From the NCBI GenBank assembly GCA_018970945.1, contig JAGWVJ010000003.1, positions 50,714-114,713 of the forward strand: a DNA stretch of 64,000 bases, given 5' to 3'. The notes beneath the pieces were generated by a model. It did no database searches. It was not told the origin of the DNA and saw only the letters and a list, made by a program, of their open reading frames with translations. The stretch comes from Cyanobacteria bacterium REEB417. GTDB taxonomy: Bacteria > Cyanobacteriota > Cyanobacteriia > PCC-6307 > Cyanobiaceae. Below, piece by piece: positions 1-8,868 of this stretch; positions within the stretch are counted from its first letter, which is position 1; every line of letters starts with the position of its first letter. Made by a program: the position numbers and the translations under genes.

Positions 1-811
1 CAGGGCAACGGCAGATGCGGCGGAGGTACTCGGCCATGCCCAGGGCCATTTCGCCTCCACCGCTGTAGCCCAGGAGCACCAGCTCCTGGGGTCGGCCGCC
101 GGGGGGCTGGCCCGGCTGAAAGCCTTGCTCTGCCAGCCGTTGCGCCACCTTGAGCGCCAGCTCGTAATTGAGGATCGGGCCATAGCGCCTGTCCGATGAG
201 ATGCCCACTTTGATGACGTTGTTGGCCTGCACCAGAACGGCACAGATCAGGCTGACCCAGGGATTGGGATGGTGCTCCTGCAAGGCAAACAGCCGTCGCC
301 AGAACCAACTGCCGCCGGCGTCATCGGCCAGCCTGGCTGGGGTGACTGTGTAAGTCTCGAGGCCTTTGAACAGCCGCACATGGCTGGGCAAGCGGGATTC
401 CAGCAAAGCCAGAAACGCCGCCACCTTTGGGGGATGGTCACGCTCACTCTGGTGAATGCCGTCCAGGTAGACGATTGTGCAGCGTGTCGATGCGGCGTCA
501 GCTGTTGCGACAGCGGGCTCAAGAAAGATGTCAGCTGGTTGGGGCAGTCCCCCCAGCCAGCCGCGCCAGAAGGCGAACTGCGACGTGACCGAAATCACGC
601 CACTGATCGGGATCAGCAGCAATCCAAGGATGGCAACAGCCTGCAGCACCAGGGCCAGATCCGCAGGCGATAGGGCCGACAGCAACAGGGGCCCGGCGTG
701 CAGGCTGATCACCAGTGAGCTCAGCCCGCTGAGCAACACCAGCCAGCCCAACACCCCTGCCAGGCGTCGCTGACCCGCCAGCTGAATCCGGATCGCCTGC
801 AGCGGGGCCAT
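1..811 (-). CDS. Membrane-anchored alpha/beta-hydrolase-like protein (3' end cut by window)
   Basis: The first 270 residues are visible; the C-terminus lies beyond the window start. Two hydrophobic segments (about residues 17-38 and 52-75) precede a soluble domain. That domain contains GYSGG at residues 248-252, which fits the nucleophile elbow of alpha/beta hydrolases, with Ser250 as candidate nucleophile. The remaining triad residues would be off the edge. The ATG overlaps the stop of the upstream gene by one base (TGATG), so the two are probably translationally coupled. It is the last visible member of a three-gene operon starting with DUF6629. The hydrolase call rests on the elbow motif alone, so substrate and reaction are unknown. 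Confidence 0.6.
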   Translation of the reverse strand, partial: MAPLQAIRIQLAGQRRLAGVLGWLVLLSGLSSLVISLHAGPLLLSALSPADLALVLQAVAILGLLLIPISGVISVTSQFAFWRGWLGGLPQPADIFLEPAVATADAASTRCTIVYLDGIHQSERDHPPKVAAFLALLESRLPSHVRLFKGLETYTVTPARLADDAGGSWFWRRLFALQEHHPNPWVSLICAVLVQANNVIKVGISSDRRYGPILNYELALKVAQRLAEQGFQPGQPPGGRPQELVLLGYSGGGEMALGMAEYLRRICRCP

Positions 812-1353
812 CAGGATTCAGCGGTGGGCGCCAGTGTGCTGGCCAGTTGCCGGTAGGCGCGCTGCCAGCCTTGATGAAACACGGCGACAACCAACAGCAG
901 GGCCACCACGAATCCCGGTGTGGCCAGCACCAGCGCCTGGCCATAGGACACGTTGAAGTGCACGTGCAACAGGGTGATCATGTTGAGGTGGATCAGGGCC
1001 CAGATCACGCTGGCGATCAGGTCACTGATGTACGGGGCCGCGACAAAGCAATAGAACAACCCGGGGATCAGAGATGGTCCAAGCTTGGCCAGCAGTTCGC
1101 CAGGATCGATGGCGGCGCCCGCGAAAGCGCGAAGCAACAGCATGTTGATCAGGCTGGCCAGCACCAGCGCCAGCGACAGCACCAGCGCATCGAGGATCAG
1201 CTGGCTGACGACCTGCCGCGGTGTGAGCCTGTTTGCCACCAGGGCGAACAGGTGGGACAGCGACATCGACAATCCCACCAGGGCGACAAGGCCGAGTCCG
1301 GCATCGGCCTGCATCAGCCATCGGGCCAGCTGGTCGAGGGCCTGCTCGATCAT
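811..1353 (-). CDS. Multi-pass membrane protein of unknown function
   Basis: This 180-residue protein has about four strongly hydrophobic segments (roughly residues 20-40, 52-78, 88-112 and 140-162) and a short charged C-terminus. I recognise no family motif. The ATG overlaps the stop of the DUF6629 gene by four bases, and its own stop overlaps the start of the hydrolase gene by one. That strongly supports a coupled three-gene unit. The context suggests a membrane partner of the anchored hydrolase, which is inference only. Confidence 0.65.
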   Translation of the reverse strand: MIEQALDQLARWLMQADAGLGLVALVGLSMSLSHLFALVANRLTPRQVVSQLILDALVLSLALVLASLINMLLLRAFAGAAIDPGELLAKLGPSLIPGLFYCFVAAPYISDLIASVIWALIHLNMITLLHVHFNVSYGQALVLATPGFVVALLLVVAVFHQGWQRAYRQLASTLAPTAES

Positions 1354-2054
1354 GCAGCCCGGGTGCCGTTAAGACGGGGACGGTTGATGATCCAGAGCAC
1401 GAAGATCGAGAGTACGGCGCAATAGAAGCACCACACCGAGTTGAAGGTCTTGCTGTAGGTGAACCAGGTCAGGAAGATCGAAACGAAGATGAGGATGCCG
1501 AACAGCTTGACGGCTTTGTCGCGCAGGGCGACCAGCGGCAGCACGATGAAGCCCCAGTACACCAGTTCACCGACGGGCTCGGTGTTCACGAAGTTGTGCC
1601 AGGCGCTGTGCAGGTTGCTGATGTCGTACAGGAGGCGGCCCGTGCTGTGGACTGAGGGTTGCACCGCAGGGGGGTTGAACAGGACCGGCAGGTAGAAGCC
1701 AATGCCCAGCACGGTCGCCACGATCGCCACCCATTTGAGGCGATGCAGCAGAGCTTTGCTTTCGGTGCTTCGGGCGATCGACCAGGCGCTCCATGGGATC
1801 CAGATCATCCAGAAGCAGTAGGCGAAGAACAGAAAGCCCAGCGAGGCGAGGGTGGTGAGCGGTTCGGCCCGGCCGTTGTCAATGCCGGTCCAGACCAGTC
1901 CTTCGGTGAACTGCTGCACCCCAAAGAAAAAGGGTGTCAAAGCAAGTGGGACGTAATCCTTCTGGTCTGTTGTTCTGGCGATATGGGTCGCATACAGACC
2001 CAGGGGCATCAGAACAGCCGAGGCGGTGAAGCTGGCCGAGGCTGAAAAGCACAT
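1350..2054 (-). CDS. DUF6629 family membrane protein
   Basis: The start is placed at the ATG that opens MCFSASASF, because that N-terminal motif is the hallmark of DUF6629 proteins. Thirteen further residues could be read upstream but lack family character. The 234-residue protein is rich in hydrophobic and aromatic segments (about seven candidate membrane helices) and carries the motif PFFFGVQQFTEG near residue 40, also typical of the family. The biochemical role of DUF6629 is unknown. It heads the operon with the membrane protein and the hydrolase-like gene. An inverted repeat lies just upstream of its start. Confidence 0.75.
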   Translation of the reverse strand: MCFSASASFTASAVLMPLGLYATHIARTTDQKDYVPLALTPFFFGVQQFTEGLVWTGIDNGRAEPLTTLASLGFLFFAYCFWMIWIPWSAWSIARSTESKALLHRLKWVAIVATVLGIGFYLPVLFNPPAVQPSVHSTGRLLYDISNLHSAWHNFVNTEPVGELVYWGFIVLPLVALRDKAVKLFGILIFVSIFLTWFTYSKTFNSVWCFYCAVLSIFVLWIINRPRLNGTRAA

Positions 2055-2061
2055 CGTTGCG

Positions 2062-2078
2062 CGGGATGAAATATCCCG
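2062..2078. promoter_or_regulatory. Inverted repeat upstream of the DUF6629 gene
   Basis: CGGGAT and ATCCCG form a perfect 6-bp inverted repeat around a five-base spacer, beginning eight bases before the chosen ATG (2054). A second repeat, GCAACC-AAT-GGTTGC, lies at 2125-2139. The first could be an operator or a hairpin covering the ribosome-binding region. No T-run follows, so a terminator is unlikely. Confidence 0.35.
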
Positions 2079-2162
2079 ATTGTGTCGATGCAACCCAACG
2101 TTGGCTATCGCGATCTAATCGATTGCAACCAATGGTTGCGTCGCCGATCCGGTGTTGTTGGA

Positions 2163-2768
2163 TCAGGGCTCGAGCAGGGCGTCGCACAGTCGCCCCAACG
2201 ACCGCGATTCGCTGACCAGGCCTGGGTGGGTGCGCGCCGGCAAGGGTTGGACCGGACCAACGGGCAGCACCCCTCGCCAGCTCGGAACGACCATCAGATC
2301 GAACCGGCAATAAAAGCTGCGGCAGTCGAGCTCGGCCAGCCGCTCCGGGTGGCGTCGCAGGCTGGTCTCCAACCGCTTGAGAAAGGCGCTGTCCAGTTTC
2401 ATGTCGGCGATACCGGCCAGCCAGGCCCGTGGCATCAGCTGGGCGGCCAACGTTCCCCGTTGGGGGCTGCCCACGCAAAGAAACCTGCGTGTGCGTCGAT
2501 AGCCTCCGAAGTCCTGGATCCAGCTGCGTCCCACCAGGCCACCCATCGAAAAGCCCAGCAGGTCGACCACAGCGTCGCCACCAAAGGCTTCGGTGATGTG
2601 TTGATCAAGCCGGGCTGCCAGATCGACCAACGGCACATGGCCCAGACCGTGGTGCAGGTGGGGAATCAGCAGCGGATCGCGGCGGCCGTCAAGGGCGGTG
2701 CAAAGCCTGTTGAACAGCCGGGGCGTGTCCCACAGGCCGTGCACCAGCACCAGCGGCGGATGACCCAT
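2163..2768 (-). CDS. Alpha/beta hydrolase, lipase/esterase-like
   Basis: This 201-residue soluble protein has the HG oxyanion motif at residues 10-11 and the nucleophile elbow GFSMGG at 72-77, giving Ser74 as nucleophile. Asp157 and His181 are plausible triad partners. The phrase VGSPQRGT after the elbow is common in bacterial triacylglycerol lipases and PGAP1-like esterases. There is no signal peptide, so it is probably cytoplasmic. Its ATG overlaps the DoxX stop by one base, placing it third in a CLC-DoxX-lipase operon. The substrate is unknown. Confidence 0.8.
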   Translation of the reverse strand: MGHPPLVLVHGLWDTPRLFNRLCTALDGRRDPLLIPHLHHGLGHVPLVDLAARLDQHITEAFGGDAVVDLLGFSMGGLVGRSWIQDFGGYRRTRRFLCVGSPQRGTLAAQLMPRAWLAGIADMKLDSAFLKRLETSLRRHPERLAELDCRSFYCRFDLMVVPSWRGVLPVGPVQPLPARTHPGLVSESRSLGRLCDALLEP

Positions 2769-3265
2769 CAGGCCAGCATCGAGCGCAGCAGATCAGCGAT
2801 CAGCAGGTTGTCGAGGGACCACAGGCCCCCTCCACAGGTGGCCAGCACGGCACACATCACCACATACATGGCGGCTTTCTCCCAGCTGGGTGGCTCGCCC
2901 ACGCCCATCGGGCCGGCATAGTCACCTTCCGGGATCTGATACGGATCCGGGGCGATGAAGGGAAAGCCCGAGCGAATCTCCAGCACCATGGCATAGGCCA
3001 TGGAAATGGCGATGGCCAGCGCAGCCAGGGGCGTCAAGAGTCCGGGAATCAGGGCGATACCGGCACCCCACATCGAGAACGCAGAGAGAAAGCAGAGCCA
3101 GATCGGCGTCTTCAGGCCTTCAGACCAGGTTTTGAGATTGCGCAGCTTGGGCCAGCCGTGGCGGATAAAGCAGACGCCAAGAAAAACCCGCAGCAGCAGC
3201 AAGGCCGACGCAGCGAGAGGTGAGGGCCCGCTGGGCACAACCAGTTCGACGATGGTGATCGGCAT
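2768..3265 (-). CDS. DoxX family membrane protein
   Basis: The protein has four hydrophobic segments and the N-terminal pattern LLLRVFLGVCFIRHGWPKL (about residues 22-40), typical of DoxX proteins. DoxX proteins are small inner-membrane proteins linked in various bacteria to quinone or thiol redox chemistry. No activity can be assigned here. I chose the ATG at 3265 because the only upstream option is TTG at 3304. It lies between the CLC gene (stop 48 bases upstream) and the lipase gene, which it overlaps by one base. Confidence 0.8.
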   Translation of the reverse strand: MPITIVELVVPSGPSPLAASALLLLRVFLGVCFIRHGWPKLRNLKTWSEGLKTPIWLCFLSAFSMWGAGIALIPGLLTPLAALAIAISMAYAMVLEIRSGFPFIAPDPYQIPEGDYAGPMGVGEPPSWEKAAMYVVMCAVLATCGGGLWSLDNLLIADLLRSMLA

Positions 3266-3313
3266 CGCTCGGGTGCCGCTCTGCACGGCTTGCAATGGCA
3301 CCAACTTAAGGAG

Positions 3314-4609
3314 TCAGTGCCGTTCCTGCAGCAGATCTGAGAGGGCGTGATAGATCGGTTTGTGGATCCACAATTTGCCCGCATAGGCACCGATCACCGA
3401 GGCCATCAGCACCCCGGCGAGGAGTTGTTGATCGCCGGCCATGTGCAGCGCAAAAACCAGGCTCATCACCGGCAGCTGGGTGGCCCCTGCCAGGCCGCCT
3501 GCCATGCCGATCGCCACCCCCAGGCCCCCCAGGTCGAGGGACTGGGTGATCAGGTCGCCGATGACGGCCCCGATTGCGAAGGCCGGATCGATCAGGCCGC
3601 CGGGAATGCCTGCCCCCAAGGCGAGGCAGGGGCCGACGATGCGGGCCACCAGGTCGACCAACGTGGCGTGATGGCTGACCGGATCCGCCAAGATCCAGGC
3701 CATCAGCGCTTCACCGTCACCCCCGCTGGCTCCCCTGCTGATCAGGGCCAGGCCGCTGATCAGGGCCCCCAGCACCAGGCCGCCGCTCCAGGGATGCTGG
3801 CGCACCCGGGGCAGGATGCGGCGCGTGCTTTCCAGCAGCAGCCGGGCAAACAGGCCTCCCAGCAGGCCGCCGCAGAGCCCCAGCCCCGCGCCCAGCAGCA
3901 GCTGGTTGAGCTCGCGCGGGTTGAGGCTCACCAGGCCAAGGGTGAACTGGGGCTGGCCATCGAGGTTGCTGATCTCGGCGGCCAGGGCGCACACCACCAG
4001 GGCCGGCCAGATCAGCTGGGCGCCGAAGCTGCCGAGCAGCTCCTCGGCCATGAACACCACCCCCATCAGCGGGGTGTTGAAGCCTCCGGCCAGGCCGGCG
4101 CCGGCGCTGATCGCCACCAGGTTACGGGTCGACAGCCGGTCCAGCAGCCTGGGCCAGCGGCTGCGCAGGGCCTGGGCAACGGCGGCACCCACCTGCACCA
4201 CCGGTCCTTCGCGGCCCATCGGGAACAGGGCCAGGCTGGCGATGGACCACAGCGTCAGCCGCTGCACGGTGGCATCGGCGGCGAGCAGCTCGGGACTGCG
4301 GCTGGGTTCCTCCAGCGTCAGCATCGTCTGGGGAATTCCTGATCCCGCCCCCCGGCGCCATAGCCGGGCCTGCAGGGCCAGCAACACGGGCATCACCACA
4401 AGGGGTGAACAGACCTGGGCGATGCGCAATGGCGTCCAGCCGGCAGCGGTGAACGCCGGCATGCGGTTCAGCAGCTGGTCCTGCCAGTGGTCCACCAGGT
4501 TCAGCGGCGCGCAGGCGAGTCCCACCAGCACCCCCAGCAGGGCCAGCTGCAGGATCAGCACCACCCCGTTGCGCACCCGGCGCAGTGGTGGCGTTGACAA
4601 AGGAACCAT
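3314..4609 (-). CDS. CLC family chloride channel/antiporter
   Basis: The 431-residue protein carries the CLC selectivity signatures GSGIPQ (about residue 89), GREGP (about 132) and a late GAGIPGG. In GREGP the central Glu corresponds to the proton-gating glutamate of CLC exchangers. Its presence means coupled Cl-/H+ exchange is possible. About ten hydrophobic helices follow. The ATG at 4609 opens a natural N-terminus, whereas the 48 residues that could be read upstream are Pro/Thr-rich and run into the divergent glgX start region. It heads the CLC-DoxX-lipase operon. Confidence 0.9.
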   Translation of the reverse strand: MVPLSTPPLRRVRNGVVLILQLALLGVLVGLACAPLNLVDHWQDQLLNRMPAFTAAGWTPLRIAQVCSPLVVMPVLLALQARLWRRGAGSGIPQTMLTLEEPSRSPELLAADATVQRLTLWSIASLALFPMGREGPVVQVGAAVAQALRSRWPRLLDRLSTRNLVAISAGAGLAGGFNTPLMGVVFMAEELLGSFGAQLIWPALVVCALAAEISNLDGQPQFTLGLVSLNPRELNQLLLGAGLGLCGGLLGGLFARLLLESTRRILPRVRQHPWSGGLVLGALISGLALISRGASGGDGEALMAWILADPVSHHATLVDLVARIVGPCLALGAGIPGGLIDPAFAIGAVIGDLITQSLDLGGLGVAIGMAGGLAGATQLPVMSLVFALHMAGDQQLLAGVLMASVIGAYAGKLWIHKPIYHALSDLLQERH

Positions 4610-4655
4610 GGGGATCGGCTGCCATGACGAAGGACCTGGGCCATCATCGGTGCAG

Positions 4656-6824
4656 ATGGCTGGTCCCATGGTGACGTCGGTGGCAACCACCCCTGGGCTG
4701 TTGCCAGGGCAGGCGGCCCCGCTGGGGGCCAGCGTCAGCGGCGATGGCGTCAACTTCAGCCTCTATGCCCGTGATGCCACAGCCGTGGAGCTGTGCCTGT
4801 TTGACACCTGCGATGCCGAGCAGCCGTCGGTCTGTCTGCCATTGGCGGGCGAGGCCCATCGCAGCGGCCACTATTGGCATGGCTGGGTGCAGGGGCTTGC
4901 CCCGGGCCAGCTCTACGGCTACCGGGTGCATGGACCGCAAGACCCCGCAGCCGGCCTCCGCTGTGATGCCCGCCAGCTGCTGCTGGACCCCTACAGCCAG
5001 GCCCTGGCCGTGCCTGCTGGCTATTGCCGCAACCAGGCGCAAGCCGATGGGCCGCGCGGCTGGGCCGATGCGATCAAGTGCGTCGTCGCCGATCTGGACG
5101 CCTACGACTGGGAGGGGGATCGCCCGCTGAACCGCCCCAGCAGAGAGACGATCATCTACGAGCTGCACGTCCGGGGCTTCACGGTCCATCCCTCGGGCGG
5201 GTTGAACCCGGCGATGGCCGGAACCTACGCCGGCCTGATCGAGAAGATTCCTTACCTCAAGGATCTGGGGATCACGGCAGTCGAGCTGTTGCCTGTGTTT
5301 GAGTTCGACCCTCAGGATGCCCCCGCCGGGCTGCCCAACTACTGGGGCTACCAGCCGATCAGCTTTCTGGTGCCTCACCACGCCTACAGCAGCGCCTGGC
5401 GCCAGAACGCCGATGCGCTGGCGGTTCTCGACGAGTTCCGTGACATGGTCAAGGCCCTGCACCGCGCTGGGATTGAGGTGATCCTCGATGTGGTGTTCAA
5501 CCACACGGCCGAAGCCGGCGCCGATGGCCCCACCTTCAGCTACCGCGGCCTAGCCAACCGCGATTACTACCTGCTGGACCCGGCTGATCCCTCGGCTTAC
5601 CTCGACGTCACCGGTTGCTTCAACACCTTCAATGGCAACAACCCGGTGGTGCGGCGGTTGATTCGCGACAGCCTGCGCCACTGGGTCCAGCACTTTCACA
5701 TCGACGGGTTTCGCTTTGACCTGGCCTCGGTGCTGGCCCGTGATGAAAGCGGCAACCCCGAGCCGAGGCCTCCGATTTTGTGGGACCTCGACACCGATCC
5801 GGTGCTCGCCGGCACCAAGCTGATCGCCGAAGCCTGGGATGCGGCAGGCCTTTACCAGGTGGGATCGTTCGTCGGCGACCGCTGGCAGGAATGGAACGGT
5901 CGTTTCCGTGACGATCTGCGGCGGTTCATCAAGGGTGATGGCGGCCAGGTGGCGGCTGTCAGTCAGCGGCTGATTGGCAGTCCCGACATCTACGGCCCCA
6001 AGCGCCGCGAGGCTGAGGCCAGCATCAACTTCATCACCTGCCATGACGGCTTCACCCTGGCTGACCTTGTCAGCTACAACGACAAGCACAACGAGGCCAA
6101 TGGCGAAGCGGGCCGCGATGGCTCAGCCGACAACGCCAGCTGGAACTGTGGCATCGAGGGGCCGAGCAGCGATCCGCAGGTGCAGATGCTGCGCAAGCGG
6201 CAGATCCGCAATTTTCTGACGTTGTTGTTGCTGTCAGCTGGCACCCCGATGCTCGGCATGGGCGATGAGATCTGCCGCTCGCAAGGGGGCAACAACAATG
6301 CCTACTGCCAGGACAACCCCATCAGCTGGCTGGATTGGGATCTGCTGGAGCAGAACCGGGACATCCATCGCTTTGTGCGCGAGTTGTGCGCGTATCGACA
6401 GCGGCGCGACTTGGTCGTCGATGGGCAGGCCCTGAGCCTGGCGGATCTGTTGCAGCGCAATCACATCAGCTGGAACGGCGTGCAGCCTGGCCAGCCCGAC
6501 CGCACTGACGCCTCCCGCTCGTTGGCCCTGACCCTGACCAGCAGCGCCCATCGCTTCCGTTGCGCGCTGATGGTCAACGCCTGGTGGGAGCCTCTCACTT
6601 TTGCACTGCCCGAGGCGGATTTTGGCGGTCAGCTCTGGCACCGCTGGATCGACACGGCCCAGCCGTCACCCGAGGACATTGTTCCCTGGGATCAGGCAGA
6701 ACTGGTCGACCAGCAGCAGGCTCAGCTGGCACCCCGTTCCCTGATGGTGCTGATCACAGGCCATCAGGGGCTGATCAGCAGCAGTGCCCCAACGGCCATC
6801 GCCGCAAACAGCACGATCAGCTGA
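4656..6824 (+). CDS. glgX: Glycogen debranching enzyme GlgX (GH13_11)
   Basis: This is an isoamylase-type debranching enzyme that hydrolyses alpha-1,6 branches of glycogen in the cytoplasm. An N-terminal CBM48-like region (to about residue 150) precedes the GH13 barrel. The conserved regions are visible: DVVFNHT (about 277-283), FRFDL with nucleophile Asp355, AEAWD with acid/base Glu392, and CHDGF with Asp464. The length of 722 fits GlgX. An ATG at 4608 has a better Shine-Dalgarno (AAAGGA) but adds atypical residues, and 4668 is another option. The 3' end overlaps the convergent exchanger gene by 61 bases. Confidence 0.92.
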   Translation: MAGPMVTSVATTPGLLPGQAAPLGASVSGDGVNFSLYARDATAVELCLFDTCDAEQPSVCLPLAGEAHRSGHYWHGWVQGLAPGQLYGYRVHGPQDPAAGLRCDARQLLLDPYSQALAVPAGYCRNQAQADGPRGWADAIKCVVADLDAYDWEGDRPLNRPSRETIIYELHVRGFTVHPSGGLNPAMAGTYAGLIEKIPYLKDLGITAVELLPVFEFDPQDAPAGLPNYWGYQPISFLVPHHAYSSAWRQNADALAVLDEFRDMVKALHRAGIEVILDVVFNHTAEAGADGPTFSYRGLANRDYYLLDPADPSAYLDVTGCFNTFNGNNPVVRRLIRDSLRHWVQHFHIDGFRFDLASVLARDESGNPEPRPPILWDLDTDPVLAGTKLIAEAWDAAGLYQVGSFVGDRWQEWNGRFRDDLRRFIKGDGGQVAAVSQRLIGSPDIYGPKRREAEASINFITCHDGFTLADLVSYNDKHNEANGEAGRDGSADNASWNCGIEGPSSDPQVQMLRKRQIRNFLTLLLLSAGTPMLGMGDEICRSQGGNNNAYCQDNPISWLDWDLLEQNRDIHRFVRELCAYRQRRDLVVDGQALSLADLLQRNHISWNGVQPGQPDRTDASRSLALTLTSSAHRFRCALMVNAWWEPLTFALPEADFGGQLWHRWIDTAQPSPEDIVPWDQAELVDQQQAQLAPRSLMVLITGHQGLISSSAPTAIAANSTIS

Positions 6825-7888
6825 ATGCCCTCGTACCAGGCGACTTCGCGGTTGTCGGTCATGCGCTCGACCATGACGATGGCGATCGCCAGTGCTGCCA
6901 GGGCGATCGGCGGCAGGCTCAGATGCAGGTAGCGCCCCATCGGGATGCCGATCAACACCAGCAGCGGTAACACAAACAACAGCAGTTGCAGGCTCGATTC
7001 GACCGTGCTGGTCATCAACAGCTGCATCTGTCGGCGTGAGGCGGCCCTCAGGGCCACCAGCGCCTCGGGCAGGCAGCCGAACAGGGGCAGCAGAAACAAC
7101 CCCACAAACAACTCGTTGAGGTGGGAGGCGGCGACCAGCTGCTCCAGGGCATCCACCAACCGCTCGGAGATCACGGCCACCAGGGCGGTGATGACCGCCA
7201 GGGCAACAACGATGAGCCGCAGCGGTGCCGGTGAGCCATCGCGATGGCCGGGATGGGGTTCACCCGGTGCGGGCTGGGCGGCCTGCTGCTCCGCTCGGGG
7301 CAGGGCAAAGGCCAGGGCGTAATAGGCCAGGGCCAGCAGGGCCACCAGAATGGAGTAATTGCTGAAGGCATCGGGCCTGTTGCTGCCCTGCATCGCCGCC
7401 TCGATGCCACGCTGATAAAAGACCGAGGGCAGGGCCAGCAAAATCGCGCTCATCAGCAGTTGCTGGGTGTGCAGATCCCTGCTGTGGGGGTCGATCGCCT
7501 GCGCCTGTTCGCGGGTGGTGGCGACCACGATGCCCAGCCCCAGAACCGGTAGGCAATTGATCACCACCGAGCCGGCAATGCTGATCACCACCAGCGGGTA
7601 AAGCCCGCTGTTGAGGGCATTGATCGCGACCAGGAGCTCGACAACGTTGCCAAAGATCACACTGACCAGCCCGCCGAACCTGGGCCCCAGATGCTCCACC
7701 AACGCCTCCACGAGCTGGCTGAGCACGATGGCCAGCGGCAGCAGGCCCAGGCCGCAGAGTGCGAACACCAGCAGGTGACCAGGTAGGCCGCTGAAGCCAT
7801 CTGCCACGCCGGGCCACAGCATCAGCACTGTTGCCGCCAGCAGCGGCCGCCAGCGTGGGGGCGGAAGCAGCAGCCCCGTCAGGGTCAT
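6764..7888 (-). CDS. Ca2+/H+ (cation/proton) exchanger, CaCA/CAX type
   Basis: This 374-residue protein has about ten membrane segments in two halves. The first alpha-repeat has the canonical GNVVE motif (residues 80-84). The second half has GCLPEALVAL where CAX proteins usually have GNAAEH, so the acidic residue is kept and the Asn is lost. A hydrophilic His/Pro-rich loop separates the halves, as in CAX antiporters. Its start overlaps the double-VOC gene by four bases, so it closes the 11386-6764 operon. Exchange of Ca2+ for H+ is inferred from family only. Confidence 0.82.
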   Translation of the reverse strand: MTLTGLLLPPPRWRPLLAATVLMLWPGVADGFSGLPGHLLVFALCGLGLLPLAIVLSQLVEALVEHLGPRFGGLVSVIFGNVVELLVAINALNSGLYPLVVISIAGSVVINCLPVLGLGIVVATTREQAQAIDPHSRDLHTQQLLMSAILLALPSVFYQRGIEAAMQGSNRPDAFSNYSILVALLALAYYALAFALPRAEQQAAQPAPGEPHPGHRDGSPAPLRLIVVALAVITALVAVISERLVDALEQLVAASHLNELFVGLFLLPLFGCLPEALVALRAASRRQMQLLMTSTVESSLQLLLFVLPLLVLIGIPMGRYLHLSLPPIALAALAIAIVMVERMTDNREVAWYEGIQLIVLFAAMAVGALLLISP

Positions 7889-8868
7889 CCGCGTTGCACC
7901 AGCTGCAGGCGGTGCCCATCGGGGTCGGCCACCTGCAGGCCGCGGTTGAACCCGAGCGCGTTGCCCTGATCCGCCAGCTGCACCACCCCCGGACAGAGCA
8001 GGCGCCCACCAAAGGACTCGATCTGGGCGGCAATGGCGGTCAGATCGTCGACCTGCATTCGGATCTGCCAGTGGGCCAGGTCGGCCGGGCTCAGATCAGC
8101 CGGCATCGGTCGGCCGTGGTTGGGAGCCTGGTACTCCAGGCATTCGATGCCGGCGCCCTGGGGGCAGCGATGGCCGGTGATGCGCACCCGTGTCTGCTCC
8201 AGATTGTCCAGATCGTCCTGGGTGGGACCGCTGTTGACGCCATCCCCGCCAAGGCGCAGCCCCAGCAGGTCGTCATAGAAACGGCAGCTCTGTGCGGTGT
8301 CGGCGATGCTGATCGCACTGTGGTCGATCCCCAGCAGTCCTGACCCCTGGTGCCAGCGGACCTCCCCTTTGTCAGCGGGAAATTCCAGCAGCTCCAGGTT
8401 GTGACCGTCGGGATCCCTGAACTTGAAGGCGCGGATGCCGGCGGCGGCCCGGTTCCAGTCCGGCAGGGTCTGCGGTCCCCGCGACACCGGCTGGGCCAGG
8501 CCCTGCTCAAGCGCCGGTTGCAGGCGTTGGAGCGCAGCCTCCAGGTCGCTGGTGACCAGGCACAGATGCTGAAACCACAGATCACAACTGCGTGAGTCGG
8601 CCGGGATCGGGCGCCCTGCCGACTGCTCTGTTTCGGCCTCGAGCAGCGCGAAGATCTCGAGGGTCTCCTGACCCAGTTGCAGCCGCGTCAGGCTGAAGCG
8701 GCCCTGGGGCAACCCCAGCAGTTGCCCGTAGCCTCCGCCCGTGATCTGCAGGGTCTCCCCTGGTTCAAACCCGAGCGCCTGGCAGTAGAAGTCGGCGGCC
8801 CGTACAGGGTCTGCGCTGCTGAATCCCAACTGCAGCACCTGGGGGTTGGCGGTCCTCGCGCTGCTCAT
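7885..8868 (-). CDS. Double VOC (glyoxalase/dioxygenase fold) protein
   Basis: Two vicinal-oxygen-chelate modules are visible, about residues 10-165 and 178-325. Each ends in the DPDGH signature typical of VOC domains (FRDPDGHNLELLEF and VADPDGHRLQLVQ). VOC proteins include glyoxalases, extradiol dioxygenases and resistance proteins, and the exact reaction cannot be told from sequence. Coupled four-base overlaps on both sides tie it to the HbpS-like and exchanger genes. Confidence 0.82.
   Translation of the reverse strand: MSSARTANPQVLQLGFSSADPVRAADFYCQALGFEPGETLQITGGGYGQLLGLPQGRFSLTRLQLGQETLEIFALLEAETEQSAGRPIPADSRSCDLWFQHLCLVTSDLEAALQRLQPALEQGLAQPVSRGPQTLPDWNRAAAGIRAFKFRDPDGHNLELLEFPADKGEVRWHQGSGLLGIDHSAISIADTAQSCRFYDDLLGLRLGGDGVNSGPTQDDLDNLEQTRVRITGHRCPQGAGIECLEYQAPNHGRPMPADLSPADLAHWQIRMQVDDLTAIAAQIESFGGRLLCPGVVQLADQGNALGFNRGLQVADPDGHRLQLVQRG

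Noticed and set aside
3816..4655. An open frame extends 280 codons upstream of glgX
   Set aside because: It is antisense to the CLC gene, Ser/Arg-rich and without GlgX similarity; it is a high-GC shadow.
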